A stretch of DNA of 64,000 nucleotides, taken from NCBI GenBank assembly GCA_018242295.1, contig JAFECE010000001.1:62001-126000 (forward strand), given 5' to 3'. Shown here piece after piece: positions 27,536-36,740 of this stretch. The notes under the pieces were generated by a model. The model was not told the DNA's origin and ran no database searches. It worked only from the letters and a program-made list of their open reading frames with translations. The translations under genes and the position numbers were made by a program. Each line of letters begins with the position of its first letter. The first letter of the stretch is position 1. The DNA is from Pseudomonadota bacterium (lineage in GTDB: Bacteria > Pseudomonadota > Alphaproteobacteria > Rhizobiales > Hyphomicrobiaceae).

Positions 27536-28972
27536 TCAGAAATCTACGCGTAGCATCGATCCGCCGTAGACGCCTTCGCCGCCGGTTCTCGACTCGCCGC
27601 CGTCGTTCACGAACTGGTGGCCGACGTCAAAGGTGAGCTTGGCCGGAAGATTGTTCCACGGAAGATGGAAGGGGATCGTCGCAAAGGCGCCGACGCGAGT
27701 CGAGATATCGCCTTCATCGCTGTAGACCGAGCCTTCAGGTCCGATGATGAACCGCTTGAAGTTGTAGCCGACCCGCCCTTCCGCGAAGTAGGAATTGAAG
27801 GCCGTCGAGTAGCTGCCTTCGAGGCTTCCATAGTACTGGCTTTCGTCGTCGGTCTCGAGTTCGACGGCGACTTTGAAACCATCGGCTCCGCCGCGTACGT
27901 CATTCTGCAGATCGGCTGGCGAGAGATGCACGTTGCGCACTTCGTAGCCAAGATAAGCAGTGGCGCTCCAGTTGGAGAAGACCCACTGATAGCCGAGCAT
28001 TACGTCCAAGGAGCGGTCGTCCGCGTCGACCTTCGAGTCGAGCGGCGCGCCTGCATGATAGTTATAGTCGGCGATAATGCCCTGCGTGCGGAGCACTGCA
28101 CCGCTCTTGTAGAGATCGCCGCTCAAACCGAAGACCGTGCCGCCGTAGTAGGCAACTGCGCCGTTCGCAGCGTCGATGCCGCTGTAGGAAATGACCTTCG
28201 GTCCGCGATCTTCCGTCACCGGATCCGGGTGCAAAACCTTCTCGCGGTCGAGCTTATAGACGAGTGCCGCCTGAACGGTGATGATCGACGGGACTTCGCG
28301 GTCGACGAAATTGGCGCCGTCAACATTTCCGCTGTTGGTCACTCGGCTACCGAAATCAGAATAACGGGCTTCGCCGCGGAGGTAGAAGTTGTCGTTCAGC
28401 CGCCGTTCGATGCCACCGCCGACAAAGTAGCCGCTGAATGTCTGGCTGCCCTTGCCGTGCACTGTCGGGCCGCCGCCATCCGGGTCGATATCCCACCATC
28501 CATCGTTGGAGAAGTGAGCCTGCGTATAACCGCCCGTCGCATAGACCAGCGTCCGCTCGTTGAGCAGGACACCGGCGCGGGCGCCGATCGCCCACGAGCG
28601 ATCGATCGTCATCGCGTTATGAATGTCTTCGTTGCCGCGATTAAGCTCGGAGGTCGAAAAATCCGCGAAGGCACCGACGACGAAGCGGCTGCCCACTTGC
28701 CGGTCGATGCCGTAAATCAGCGAGACCAGACCGCCATCGGCGTACTCGTTTTTAGATGACGTGGCGTCTACGTCGCCCGAGTCGTCGTGGTAGTTATTTT
28801 TCGAGTGGTTGTGGCCGTATCCACCGCCGACGCCGAAATAGACCCCAGACCAGGTCGGAGCTTCCACCTGAACCGGCGTGTCCTTCAGCGAGAATGGACC
28901 ATCGGCCAGTGCGGGCACGACCATCGCGGGCATTGCCCATGCGGATGCAACAAACGCGAAAAGTTTATTCAT
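27536..28972 (-). CDS. Outer-membrane protein with an OmpA-like barrel fused to a BcsS-type barrel
   Basis: This 478-residue protein has a signal peptide ending near ALADGPF. Residues about 40-245 form an OMP beta-barrel typical of alphaproteobacterial porin-family surface antigens (WSGVYFGVGGGYGHN at its start, VQAALVYKLD at its end). Residues about 270-478 look like the cellulose-biosynthesis BcsS family: YYGGTVFGLSGD, LGYQWVFSNWSATAYLGYEV, a YSTAFNSYFAEGRVGYNF stretch and a final aromatic residue. The end in LRVDF fits an outer-membrane assembly signal. Joining two barrel domains in one chain is unusual. No bcs cellulose genes are next to it. Confidence 0.75.
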   Translation of the reverse strand: MNKLFAFVASAWAMPAMVVPALADGPFSLKDTPVQVEAPTWSGVYFGVGGGYGHNHSKNNYHDDSGDVDATSSKNEYADGGLVSLIYGIDRQVGSRFVVGAFADFSTSELNRGNEDIHNAMTIDRSWAIGARAGVLLNERTLVYATGGYTQAHFSNDGWWDIDPDGGGPTVHGKGSQTFSGYFVGGGIERRLNDNFYLRGEARYSDFGSRVTNSGNVDGANFVDREVPSIITVQAALVYKLDREKVLHPDPVTEDRGPKVISYSGIDAANGAVAYYGGTVFGLSGDLYKSGAVLRTQGIIADYNYHAGAPLDSKVDADDRSLDVMLGYQWVFSNWSATAYLGYEVRNVHLSPADLQNDVRGGADGFKVAVELETDDESQYYGSLEGSYSTAFNSYFAEGRVGYNFKRFIIGPEGSVYSDEGDISTRVGAFATIPFHLPWNNLPAKLTFDVGHQFVNDGGESRTGGEGVYGGSMLRVDF

Positions 28973-29171
28973 AGCTCTTCCTCAGGCGCGAAACCGCGAG
29001 CGCGCATACGCTCCCATCCCGGTGCGAAGATGAGATAACCTCGACTCGAACTTCTCAATGTTCAGATTGAGGGGAAGTGATTCGCGTGCTCGAGTCGAGT
29101 TTGGCGTCGATGCCCCATGCTTGAGGCCCCCCGGTGCTGGCCGGGAGGCCACAGTCATGCCGCGGTTGTAC

Positions 29172-32100
29172 TCACACTGAGATCGGTAGCAACTCGATCT
29201 GCTTTTTCACCAGCCGCGCGGGTCGCTTATGTTGTGCATAAGAGCTTGCGCCTGTGGACGGCTGCTTCTTCGCTTCGACCTTGATTTTTGCCGGTGTGGC
29301 GAGAGGCTCGCAAGGCGTGCCGTGCCAGCGTGTTCCAGCCGGAAGCACGTCGCCCTTCATCAGAACCGATAGGGATCCGAGGCTCGAAGCGGCGTGCATT
29401 TCGGTGCCGTAAAGGACGACGGCCATATTGCCGACCGTGCAGCCGTCACCGATCTTGATGCGGTCGGCCTTGAAGACGCGATCCTCAAAAAGATGATTTT
29501 GGATCGTCGCGCCGATGTTCAGGCACGCGCGGTCACCGATCTCGACGAGATCGAATTCGGAGAAGAGCGTCGTTTCGAGATAGCACCACTTGCCGATCTT
29601 GCAGCCCATCAGGCGCAGGGCAGATGCGATGAAAGGTGTGCCCATCAACGGCGTCATGGTCGTGGCCGCCACCGTTTCGTAGACACCGTTCACAAGTTCG
29701 TTGTTCCAGATAAACCTGCACCAGAGCGGTTTCACCGTCGTCGTTATGCGGCCGACGAACAGGCTCTTGATGAGAGCGCTGACCAAAATCGATCCGGCCG
29801 CGATCGCCGATACGACAAAAGGAATGCCCGCGATAACGACCCAGAAGGGCAGGGCATGATAGCCCATCACGAGATAGGCTGCTAACGCGACGCCTTCCGC
29901 GGCGATAATGAAACCCGGCAACAACACACGCAGCGTATCGGTGATCGTTCTCGCGATGCGTGCGGAGAGCGTGGGCTTGAATATTTCCTTTTCGTTGAAG
30001 CAGACGTTGCGCTGCGTTTGCGGGAGGGCAAAGCCAGGCGAGCCCAACCAACGCGTATCGTCCGGAATTTCCGCGACGTTCGCGGGAGGAGTCGAAGCCA
30101 CGCCGATCAGCGCGTTATCGCCAACGGCATGTCCGCCCGGAATGAGCGCACTGTTGCCAATGAAGCTTCGCGCTCCAATGCGCACCGCGCCGATCTCCAT
30201 GACGCCGTCATTGATCCGGTGGCCGCCGACGAGGCATGCATCCGCCAGGAAGCTTCCCTCGCCGACTTCAAGGAGATTCGGAGTGATGTGCGAAACGGTC
30301 GAGACTTCGGAGCCTGCACCAATTTTTGCTCCGAGAGCGCGGAGAAACGGCGGGCAATAGACCGTTGCGTAAACCGGCAGCAGAATGGTTTTCGTATTCG
30401 TCAGCAGATAGCTGACGAACCAATGCCGCACATAGGCAAGGCTGTAGACCGGAATCCGTCCTGATTCGGATGACTGCAACAGAGCGACGAGCGCAATTGC
30501 ACCTATCGCGTAGGTGAGAATTCCGACGGGTACCGCAACGAACGCGCCGATCGCTCCGCCGACGGGTCCGGCGATCAACAGTCCTGCGAAGATGATGATG
30601 GCGGACGGGATGATCGTCGCGATGAGAAAATATCCCATCGCGTAAATCAGCACGAGATGCAGCACTCCGAACGAGAAGGCACGGAGGAGGCTTGGCGGCG
30701 GCGTTTTCGCTTCCGGCACCGAAACTTCGGCAAGCAGCGCGGGAGATCCGCGACGGCATTCGTAGCTTGCCATCGCGGTGCCGTCCGGCAGCGACGACAT
30801 ATCGTCGAGCCGCGCGCCGTTGCCCATGCTCGTTCCAAGACCGAGATTACAGTGCATGCCGACGAAGCAATTCTCGCCGATCTCGACCGGCTCGATTACG
30901 AGATAGCCGTCTTCAACGCGATAGCCAAGGATCTGGGTTTCAAGACCTATGCTCGAACCCTGGCCAATAGAGACCAGGTCGAAGGCGCCGCAGAGCGACG
31001 TCGAGATGTTGACGTTGCGGCCAATCTTGGCGCCCATCGCGCGCCAGTAAAGGCTCATCAGCGGCGTGCCGACAAACATCTCGGCCCAGCTCAGAGCCTG
31101 GAAGCGCGTCACGAGCCACCAGCGGAAATAGTAGAAGCTCCAGAGCGGATAGCGGCCAGGTTTGAAGCGGCCGATGACCAGCCACTTAAGCGCGATGCTC
31201 AACAACAGCATGCTCGGCCAAATGGCGAAGCCGACGAGCGTCGAAATTTGTGCCGCCTCGGTCCAAGTGATTTTCCCGTCAGTCGCAGCGGTTACGATCA
31301 GCACTATGTAAGCGACCGGCGCGGAGAGGATAACGTAATAGATAGCGACGCTGACGGCCTGCAGCGATACGGTCGCCCAGCGCATCAGCGGGTGAACGCG
31401 CTTGAAAGCTTCTTCCGAGATGTTGGCGCGTGCCGGATTTTCCGCGTTTGCTTCACCCAGGCGGCTTTCGAGAACGGAAGCAAGAGCGCGTACGGAGCGA
31501 TGCTCGTAGAAGTCGCGGACCGATATTTGCGTGCCGGGAATCGCGTCACGGACGAGGCTCGCGCATCGTGACGCCAAGAGCGAATGGCCGCCGAGATCAA
31601 GGAAGAAATCGTCCGTGACCGAGATGCTCTCAAGGCGGAACGCTTCCGCCCAAGCGCGCGCAATGCGCGTCTCGAGGTCGGTCGCCGGGGCGACGATATT
31701 GCCGGCGCCCTTCAGCAGTGTCTTCGGTGCCGGAAGATTCTTACGATCGACCTTGCCGCTCGTGGTCATCGGCAGTTCGTCGATGACGTCGAGATATTGC
31801 GGTACCATGTAAGACGGCACACGGCTCCGCAGCAGCTCGTCGAGCGCCTGGCGATCGAGGCTCTCAGATGCTCCATTGCAAACGACGTAAGCGGCGAGTT
31901 CCTTGCTGTCGCCCGTTTCGATGACCGCAACAGCCGCCGCCTTGACCTGCGGATGCTCGATCATGACGGCTTCAATTTCGGAAAGCTCGATGCGGAAGCC
32001 ACGGATTTTCACCTGGTCGTCGAGACGTCCCAGAAAATACAGCTCTCCTTCATGCCCAAGCCGGACATGGTCATAGGTGCGATAGAGCCGGCCTTTCTTC

Positions 32101-33263
32101 TCGGGCTCGAATGAATCGGCCACGAAGCGCTGATCGGTGAGCGCCTGAAGATTCATATATCCGCGCCCAACACCGGCGCCGCCGATGAACAGCTCGCCGC
32201 TTTCACCTGGAGCCACCGGCTCAAAGTTTTCGTCGAGAACGTGCGTTGAATACCCAGGGAGTGGCTTGCCGATCGCAACGGGCTCGCCGCTCACGCATTC
32301 GTGCCAGGTGGCAACGACGGTCGCTTCCGTCGGGCCGTATGTGTTCAGCATCCGGCGTCCGGACCTTGCCCATCGCGTCACGAGTTCCTGCGAGCAGGCT
32401 TCGCCGCCGAGAATCAGCGTCGTTACCGTCGGAAGATCGCGATCGATCATCGCGAGCATCGTCGGCACGGTCGAAAAATACGTGATCTGCATATCGTCGA
32501 TGAACTGCGCGACGTCGCTGGGCGATCTTTCGACTTCCTCAGGCGGAACGATCAGCGTTCCTCCGCGGGAAAACGCGGCCCAGATTTCTTCGACCGATGC
32601 ATCGAAGGCTGTCGAAAATCCCTGATAGACGCGGTCATCCGCCGTGATTTTGTAGACCGAGCGCAAGGATTTGACGAAGGCCACGACGTTGCGGTGCTCT
32701 ATCATCACGCCTTTGGGACGGCCGGTCGATCCCGAGGTGTAGATGATATAGCTCAGCGCATTCGGTGCGATTTCGGCGTCCCGCAAAGCGTCGACGAGTA
32801 CAGCGGGCTGCTCGGACACAACGTAACGATCCCGGTCAGTGAGTAGAAGTGGAGTTGCGACGTTTCCTTCGATTGCCCGTGCCAGCGCCTCTTCCGAAAT
32901 GATCATGCGAAGTTTCGCATCGTCCTCGATCGCGCGGATGCGCTCCAAGGGCGAACGCGGATCGATCGGAACGTAGGCGGCTCCGGCTTTCAGAATGCCG
33001 AGGATCGCGGCGTAGAGATGCGGCGATTTCTTGAGGTAGATGCCGACGAGGTCTTCGGCGCCGATTCCGCACGATGCCAGGTAATTGGCTACGCGATTTG
33101 CGGCACAATCGAGCTCTTCGTAGGTGAGCGTTTCGCCCGCGAACTCGATCGCGGGATGATCAGGCCGCCGCTGCGCCTGAAGTTCGAAATAGTGGTGCAG
33201 GAGCCGAGGCTCTCGCGCTCTCTCGGTTTCCTGCGAATGCCAACTTGGTTCGAATAGAGACAC
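29172..33263 (-). CDS. Pls/PosA-family non-ribosomal peptide synthetase
   Basis: This 1363-residue single-module synthetase has an adenylation domain at residues about 25-515 (TSGSTGRPKG at 176-185, NTYGPTEAT, LGRLDDQVKIRGFRIELSEIE, TSGKVDR). A carrier domain follows, with phosphopantetheine S561 (DLGGHSLLAS). The C-terminal 750 residues lack a normal condensation or thioesterase domain. They alternate membrane helices with left-handed beta-helix acyltransferase-like units (for example NVNISTSLCGAFDLVSIGQG), as in epsilon-poly-lysine synthetase Pls and PosA. The likely product is a membrane-made cationic poly-amino acid or dipeptide. The substrate cannot be read reliably. It overlaps the phosphopantetheinyl transferase gene upstream by 104 bp. 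Confidence 0.9.
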   Translation of the reverse strand: MSLFEPSWHSQETERAREPRLLHHYFELQAQRRPDHPAIEFAGETLTYEELDCAANRVANYLASCGIGAEDLVGIYLKKSPHLYAAILGILKAGAAYVPIDPRSPLERIRAIEDDAKLRMIISEEALARAIEGNVATPLLLTDRDRYVVSEQPAVLVDALRDAEIAPNALSYIIYTSGSTGRPKGVMIEHRNVVAFVKSLRSVYKITADDRVYQGFSTAFDASVEEIWAAFSRGGTLIVPPEEVERSPSDVAQFIDDMQITYFSTVPTMLAMIDRDLPTVTTLILGGEACSQELVTRWARSGRRMLNTYGPTEATVVATWHECVSGEPVAIGKPLPGYSTHVLDENFEPVAPGESGELFIGGAGVGRGYMNLQALTDQRFVADSFEPEKKGRLYRTYDHVRLGHEGELYFLGRLDDQVKIRGFRIELSEIEAVMIEHPQVKAAAVAVIETGDSKELAAYVVCNGASESLDRQALDELLRSRVPSYMVPQYLDVIDELPMTTSGKVDRKNLPAPKTLLKGAGNIVAPATDLETRIARAWAEAFRLESISVTDDFFLDLGGHSLLASRCASLVRDAIPGTQISVRDFYEHRSVRALASVLESRLGEANAENPARANISEEAFKRVHPLMRWATVSLQAVSVAIYYVILSAPVAYIVLIVTAATDGKITWTEAAQISTLVGFAIWPSMLLLSIALKWLVIGRFKPGRYPLWSFYYFRWWLVTRFQALSWAEMFVGTPLMSLYWRAMGAKIGRNVNISTSLCGAFDLVSIGQGSSIGLETQILGYRVEDGYLVIEPVEIGENCFVGMHCNLGLGTSMGNGARLDDMSSLPDGTAMASYECRRGSPALLAEVSVPEAKTPPPSLLRAFSFGVLHLVLIYAMGYFLIATIIPSAIIIFAGLLIAGPVGGAIGAFVAVPVGILTYAIGAIALVALLQSSESGRIPVYSLAYVRHWFVSYLLTNTKTILLPVYATVYCPPFLRALGAKIGAGSEVSTVSHITPNLLEVGEGSFLADACLVGGHRINDGVMEIGAVRIGARSFIGNSALIPGGHAVGDNALIGVASTPPANVAEIPDDTRWLGSPGFALPQTQRNVCFNEKEIFKPTLSARIARTITDTLRVLLPGFIIAAEGVALAAYLVMGYHALPFWVVIAGIPFVVSAIAAGSILVSALIKSLFVGRITTTVKPLWCRFIWNNELVNGVYETVAATTMTPLMGTPFIASALRLMGCKIGKWCYLETTLFSEFDLVEIGDRACLNIGATIQNHLFEDRVFKADRIKIGDGCTVGNMAVVLYGTEMHAASSLGSLSVLMKGDVLPAGTRWHGTPCEPLATPAKIKVEAKKQPSTGASSYAQHKRPARLVKKQIELLPISV

Positions 33264-34077
33264 GGGCTTCCTCGATCGACTGGTGCCGCGAGGCCCCTTC
33301 TTCCTTGCTGCCGCTCATCGCGACAGCCACGGAAAGTCGATGCCCTTGGCTTTTGGCGATCCACGTCCGGAAGGTCACCGGCTCTGGCAGCCGGCTATGG
33401 TGTCCGGAGCAGAGGCGATCGGTCCGAGGATCGAATGCAACTGCCAATGCTTCAGCAATTCCGGTGCCAAGCATCTTCAAGTAGGCTTCTTTCAGCGACC
33501 ATAGCCGCGAGACGGCCGCTTCCCGCTCTTTTCGGGACATGGATTCCAGAGCAGAGCGCTCGGAAGAGGTGAAGACGTCGGCAAGCCACGTCTCAGTCGA
33601 CGGGATAACGGCACTTTCGATATCGATGCCGATAGGTCCGACAGTCGAAACCGCGACGACCGACGCCCAACGCGTATGGGAACAGCTGAAATTCAACGTC
33701 CCCGCATCCGGCGATAAACGTGGTTTTCCCGACTCCGACCGATCGAAGCGCCACTCTTTCGGGGCTATTCGACCGCATACGCTTGCCGACAGGGCTTGCC
33801 TCAGAACGCTACGCGTCGCGAGCGAGCGATGACGTTTTTCGAGGTTGCTTATGGAAGCGAATTCGAGGACGTCGTCTTGCGTCAGTGTCCCGTAATGCTC
33901 CGCTGGCTCGTTGTCCGGATCATGCGGCACGTACCAAATCTGAACACCCGTCAGAATTTGCTCGGACGACGGACCGGCAGGAGAGATCTCAACCTCGGCA
34001 CGATGAGTGGTCCGGGATCCGGTCAATTTCCCAGAAAAAGAAAACCGCTCAGCAATTTTTAAAATTAACGCGGACAA
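33160..34077 (-). CDS. 4'-phosphopantetheinyl transferase superfamily protein
   Basis: The 305-residue protein carries the Sfp-type signatures: the metal-binding GIDIES motif after SVVAVSTVGP, and WSLKEAYLKMLGTGI with the catalytic Glu and Lys. It should transfer 4'-phosphopantetheine from CoA to S561 of the adjacent NRPS carrier domain. The N-terminal 45 residues are variable, so a later start is possible. The last 35 codons overlap the first 35 codons of the NRPS in another frame. The C-terminal tail (after about residue 265) is low-complexity, which fits drift constrained by the overlap. Confidence 0.88.
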   Translation of the reverse strand: MSALILKIAERFSFSGKLTGSRTTHRAEVEISPAGPSSEQILTGVQIWYVPHDPDNEPAEHYGTLTQDDVLEFASISNLEKRHRSLATRSVLRQALSASVCGRIAPKEWRFDRSESGKPRLSPDAGTLNFSCSHTRWASVVAVSTVGPIGIDIESAVIPSTETWLADVFTSSERSALESMSRKEREAAVSRLWSLKEAYLKMLGTGIAEALAVAFDPRTDRLCSGHHSRLPEPVTFRTWIAKSQGHRLSVAVAMSGSKEEGASRHQSIEEARVSIRTKLAFAGNRESARASAPAPLFRTSGAAAA

Positions 34078-34217
34078 AACACAGGCGCCTTATCGCGGGC
34101 CGACTGTGATCTGCTCTAAAAAGAACTGCTCATTAAGGGAATGCTAAATCATGCTTACTGATTAAATTGCTCATATAAAGGTAAATGGGTAGCCCTGTTT
34201 GCTAACTGAGCAAACAT

Positions 34218-35030
34218 ATGGGGGCGATGCCGGATATCGATCATGATCGATCTGAAATTGCAGGCGAGTTTCGAGACGTGCCTTTATCTAGGCGAGCCAT
34301 TTTCAACGTCATTGTCGTCTGGCTCGCATTGTTGGCCATGACAGCACCCTCCACGTCCGACGATGAGCCCGCTGCAACAGATAAGGCGTCTGCCGTTGCG
34401 CCGAGCGGTCTCGTTCCCATTTATCCGGCGGAATACGATTGCTCGCCGATCACTTCGGGATATGCGAGCTGGATCGATGTCGATGGAACGCGCCGCGATG
34501 AGATTCATACCGGCATCGATGTGGGACGCTTGGGCGAATGGGTTTTAGCGCCCGGCCCCGGGACTGTGCGCGCGGTCTGGAAAGCCAATTGGAAATGGGG
34601 CATCGAAGGCGCGCTTCTGATCCGCCATGATCGCCGCGATCTCAATCTCAGCGACGGACCTGAAGTTTACTATTCCGAGTTCGATCATCTCGACTTCGAC
34701 GAGATCAAACATTTCAAAGACGGAGACAAGGTGAAGCGCGGCCAGCGGCTCGCGCGCGTCACGCATCCCGGCGAGAATGAAACCTATCTTCCCGAAGTTC
34801 ATTGGGAGGTCTGGAAAGCCGATCACGACAATCTAACGTGGCGCAAGAATGCCTACGGCGCACCGGAGTGGTGGAACGACAGCGCCGAGCTTATTGATCC
34901 GCTTTCCATGCTTGCGTTGAATAATCCACCTGCGGACGGAAAAAGCGTGGTGATTTCGCCGTTTATCAAAGGCAAGGACTACAGCGGCTTTCGCGGATTT
35001 ACCTATATTATGCCGTGCAGGCGGAAGTAG
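34218..35030 (+). CDS. M23/LytM-like metallopeptidase-domain protein, altered active site
   Basis: The 270-residue protein has one N-terminal hydrophobic helix (about residues 27-44), probably an uncleaved anchor or signal. The rest has a lysostaphin/LytM fold: EIHTGIDVG gives the HxxxD zinc motif (H97, D101), and SEFDHLD resembles the central histidine segment. The expected HxH of the third motif reads E-V-H (E193, H195), so the first His of HxH is replaced by Glu. It may be a degenerate peptidoglycan hydrolase or an activator-type pseudoenzyme. It is divergent from the phosphopantetheinyl transferase gene. Confidence 0.75.
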   Translation: MGAMPDIDHDRSEIAGEFRDVPLSRRAIFNVIVVWLALLAMTAPSTSDDEPAATDKASAVAPSGLVPIYPAEYDCSPITSGYASWIDVDGTRRDEIHTGIDVGRLGEWVLAPGPGTVRAVWKANWKWGIEGALLIRHDRRDLNLSDGPEVYYSEFDHLDFDEIKHFKDGDKVKRGQRLARVTHPGENETYLPEVHWEVWKADHDNLTWRKNAYGAPEWWNDSAELIDPLSMLALNNPPADGKSVVISPFIKGKDYSGFRGFTYIMPCRRK

Positions 35031-35129
35031 CGGCATATCCCTGAAACCTTGGCGGCCCTGTCGGCATCGGAAGTTGGCATTGCGCTTGCTTGTATCCCTC
35101 CCAATTCGATCCGAACCAGGAGTGGGTCA

Positions 35130-35669
35130 ATGTCCCGAATTCTTGCAACACCCCGTACCGGCATCATCGCGGTATTTTCAGCCGTATGCGCCCTGTTCTT
35201 CGCAATGCCCGCCAATGCACAAAGCCTGACAGCCTCATCCGCCCAAAGCGATGCGGGCAGCATTTGGTGGAATGAGCTTATCAGCGCCAACCCGGATCGC
35301 AGCCGCGACTTCTATGCGAGCGTCATTGGCTGGTCTCCGAAGGTCGTGGCAGCTGAAGACACTTCGCGTCCGCCTGCGCCCGGCGAAAATGAATACACAC
35401 TCTTCATGCAGAACGGCGTCGAGAGCGCCGGTTTGGCAAAGTACGACGGCAAGGAGCCGACCGATCCGAAGCCCGGCTGGCTGACCTACATTCAAGTCGC
35501 AAATGTCGACGATGCCGTCGTCGAAGCCTTGAAGAAGGGCGGCAAAGTCATCAAAGCTCCGACGGATGCTGCGAATGTCGGACGGATCGCGATCATCGCC
35601 GATCCGGATGGCAATCCGTTCGGACTCTACACGCCGGCGAGCAAGGACGCGAAAGTCGCCGGACACTGA
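35130..35669 (+). CDS. Exported VOC (glyoxalase-fold) protein
   Basis: I choose ATG 35130, with AGGAG about seven bases upstream, giving 179 residues. The N-terminus is a clear Sec signal ([21 protein letters not shown]). The remainder is a VOC module: [23 protein letters not shown], then [21 protein letters not shown] and [16 protein letters not shown] with the typical end-strand. Most VOC proteins of this kind (PF00903, CFP32-like) are cytoplasmic, so a signal peptide is odd. The function and the metal-ligand set are not clear. A terminator follows. Confidence 0.8.
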   Translation: MSRILATPRTGIIAVFSAVCALFFAMPANAQSLTASSAQSDAGSIWWNELISANPDRSRDFYASVIGWSPKVVAAEDTSRPPAPGENEYTLFMQNGVESAGLAKYDGKEPTDPKPGWLTYIQVANVDDAVVEALKKGGKVIKAPTDAANVGRIAIIADPDGNPFGLYTPASKDAKVAGH

Positions 35670-35789
35670 GCGCGAACCTAGTAACATCGCGCCGGGGCAT
35701 GTTGACCTGAACGACGCGCGGAACTTTCGATCAAGCGATTGCGCTCCGACTCATCCGATTTGGGATTGAAAAACTGGATCTTCGCGATG

Positions 35790-35825
35790 CGGCCCGGAGG
35801 TTTCTGCCGGGCCGTAACTTTTTCG
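35790..35825 (+). terminator. Terminator after the exported VOC gene
   Basis: CGGCCCGG (35790-35797) pairs with CCGGGCCG (35807-35814) and is followed by TAACTTTTT. It lies about 120 bp after the VOC stop. Confidence 0.75.
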
Positions 35826-35897
35826 GAGGAGTGACGGCGTTACGGTCCGCGATCGGCATGGCCCCCGTTGTTTGCAATGCCGATCGCGTCAGACAGC

Positions 35898-36236
35898 TTA
35901 GCCGCTGATCCGTGCCGCGCACGGCCGCGCGATGACAACGCACTTGGCCGTGATCAAAGCGTTCTTCGCGCAATCCCACCGGACGCTTGCGGCGCGATCG
36001 AAATTTGCAAATGCGCGGCCATAACGGCTCTCTGCCGCCTCTTCCCAGTTGCTAATCGCCGCTTCCCGCGCGCGGGCGCTGCCAAGGCCGAACACACCCT
36101 TACCGGTGGCCACACCTTCGAGCACCGGACGGCATTCGCCGCGCCGGTTCCAGCGTGCGTCCGCAGTTGTCGCCGAACCGACAACGCTGAGGCCAACCAG
36201 AATCGCCACGCCGATTTTAAAAGTCATTGCTTTCAC
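35898..36236 (-). CDS. Small exported hypothetical protein
   Basis: The 112-residue product starts at Met1 or Met4 and has a signal peptide (IGVAILVGLSVVGSATTADA). The mature part of about 85 residues has three cysteines (in GECRP, DCAKN, KCVV plus a terminal PCAA) and a helical ARAREAAISNWEEAAESRYG stretch. Similar small alphaproteobacterial proteins are annotated only as hypothetical. It is convergent with the exported VOC gene and divergent from the Na/Pi cotransporter gene. I do not recognise a function. Confidence 0.65.
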   Translation of the reverse strand: MKAMTFKIGVAILVGLSVVGSATTADARWNRRGECRPVLEGVATGKGVFGLGSARAREAAISNWEEAAESRYGRAFANFDRAASVRWDCAKNALITAKCVVIARPCAARISG

Positions 36237-36740
36237 TCCCCTATTCTAACCAGCCCGCACGACGCCATGACGAGGTTGTATTGTCAATCTGATAGCAGTC
36301 GAAATGCGTGGATCTGCGGCCCCGGGGCGACACGCTTGGGGTCCAAAAGATAAGTCGTCATTCAATTCGGCAGTTTTGAGCGCGAGATTGTGGAATATCC
36401 GAGCCCGGACTCGCCTCTTTGGCGGGGAATTCCGCACGAACGACGACGTCACGGCCTGGGAAAATTTCGCTGCAAAAAAACGTCGTTTCTCAGTCATTTT
36501 CCAAAGAGCGGCATTTGTGCGTCTTCGTACGAGGAGCCGCGAGCATCGTTCGTCGACCGGCTTCGGCGTTTTATTAGTTCCGCATTCTCCGCTTCGGGAC
36601 GCGGGCTTACGAAGAACTTACAAAAAAACGAAACTCGCGGCGTCTTCGGAAGTCTTTTGATTTCCGCAGTGCGCTCCAGGCTATTGCATACGGCGGTTTG
36701 ACTCAGACGAACTCCGTATCGAGGCGCAGGCGAGACGAAC
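36237..36740. other. Intergenic region before the Na/Pi cotransporter, 504 bp
   Basis: Nothing convincing is encoded here. Short frames such as 36304-36660 lack recognisable domains. The stretch is more AT-rich than its flanks, with A runs near 36475 and 36625, and should hold two divergent promoters. No Pho box could be confirmed by eye. Confidence 0.4.

Noticed and set aside
28973-29171. GC-rich hairpin near 29125-29150 as a terminator of the NRPS
   Set aside because: The stem is imperfect and no T-run lies downstream on the minus strand.
36304-36660. 118-residue frame upstream of the Na/Pi cotransporter
   Set aside because: Sequence shows no known domain and overlaps other short frames; probably chance in an intergenic region.
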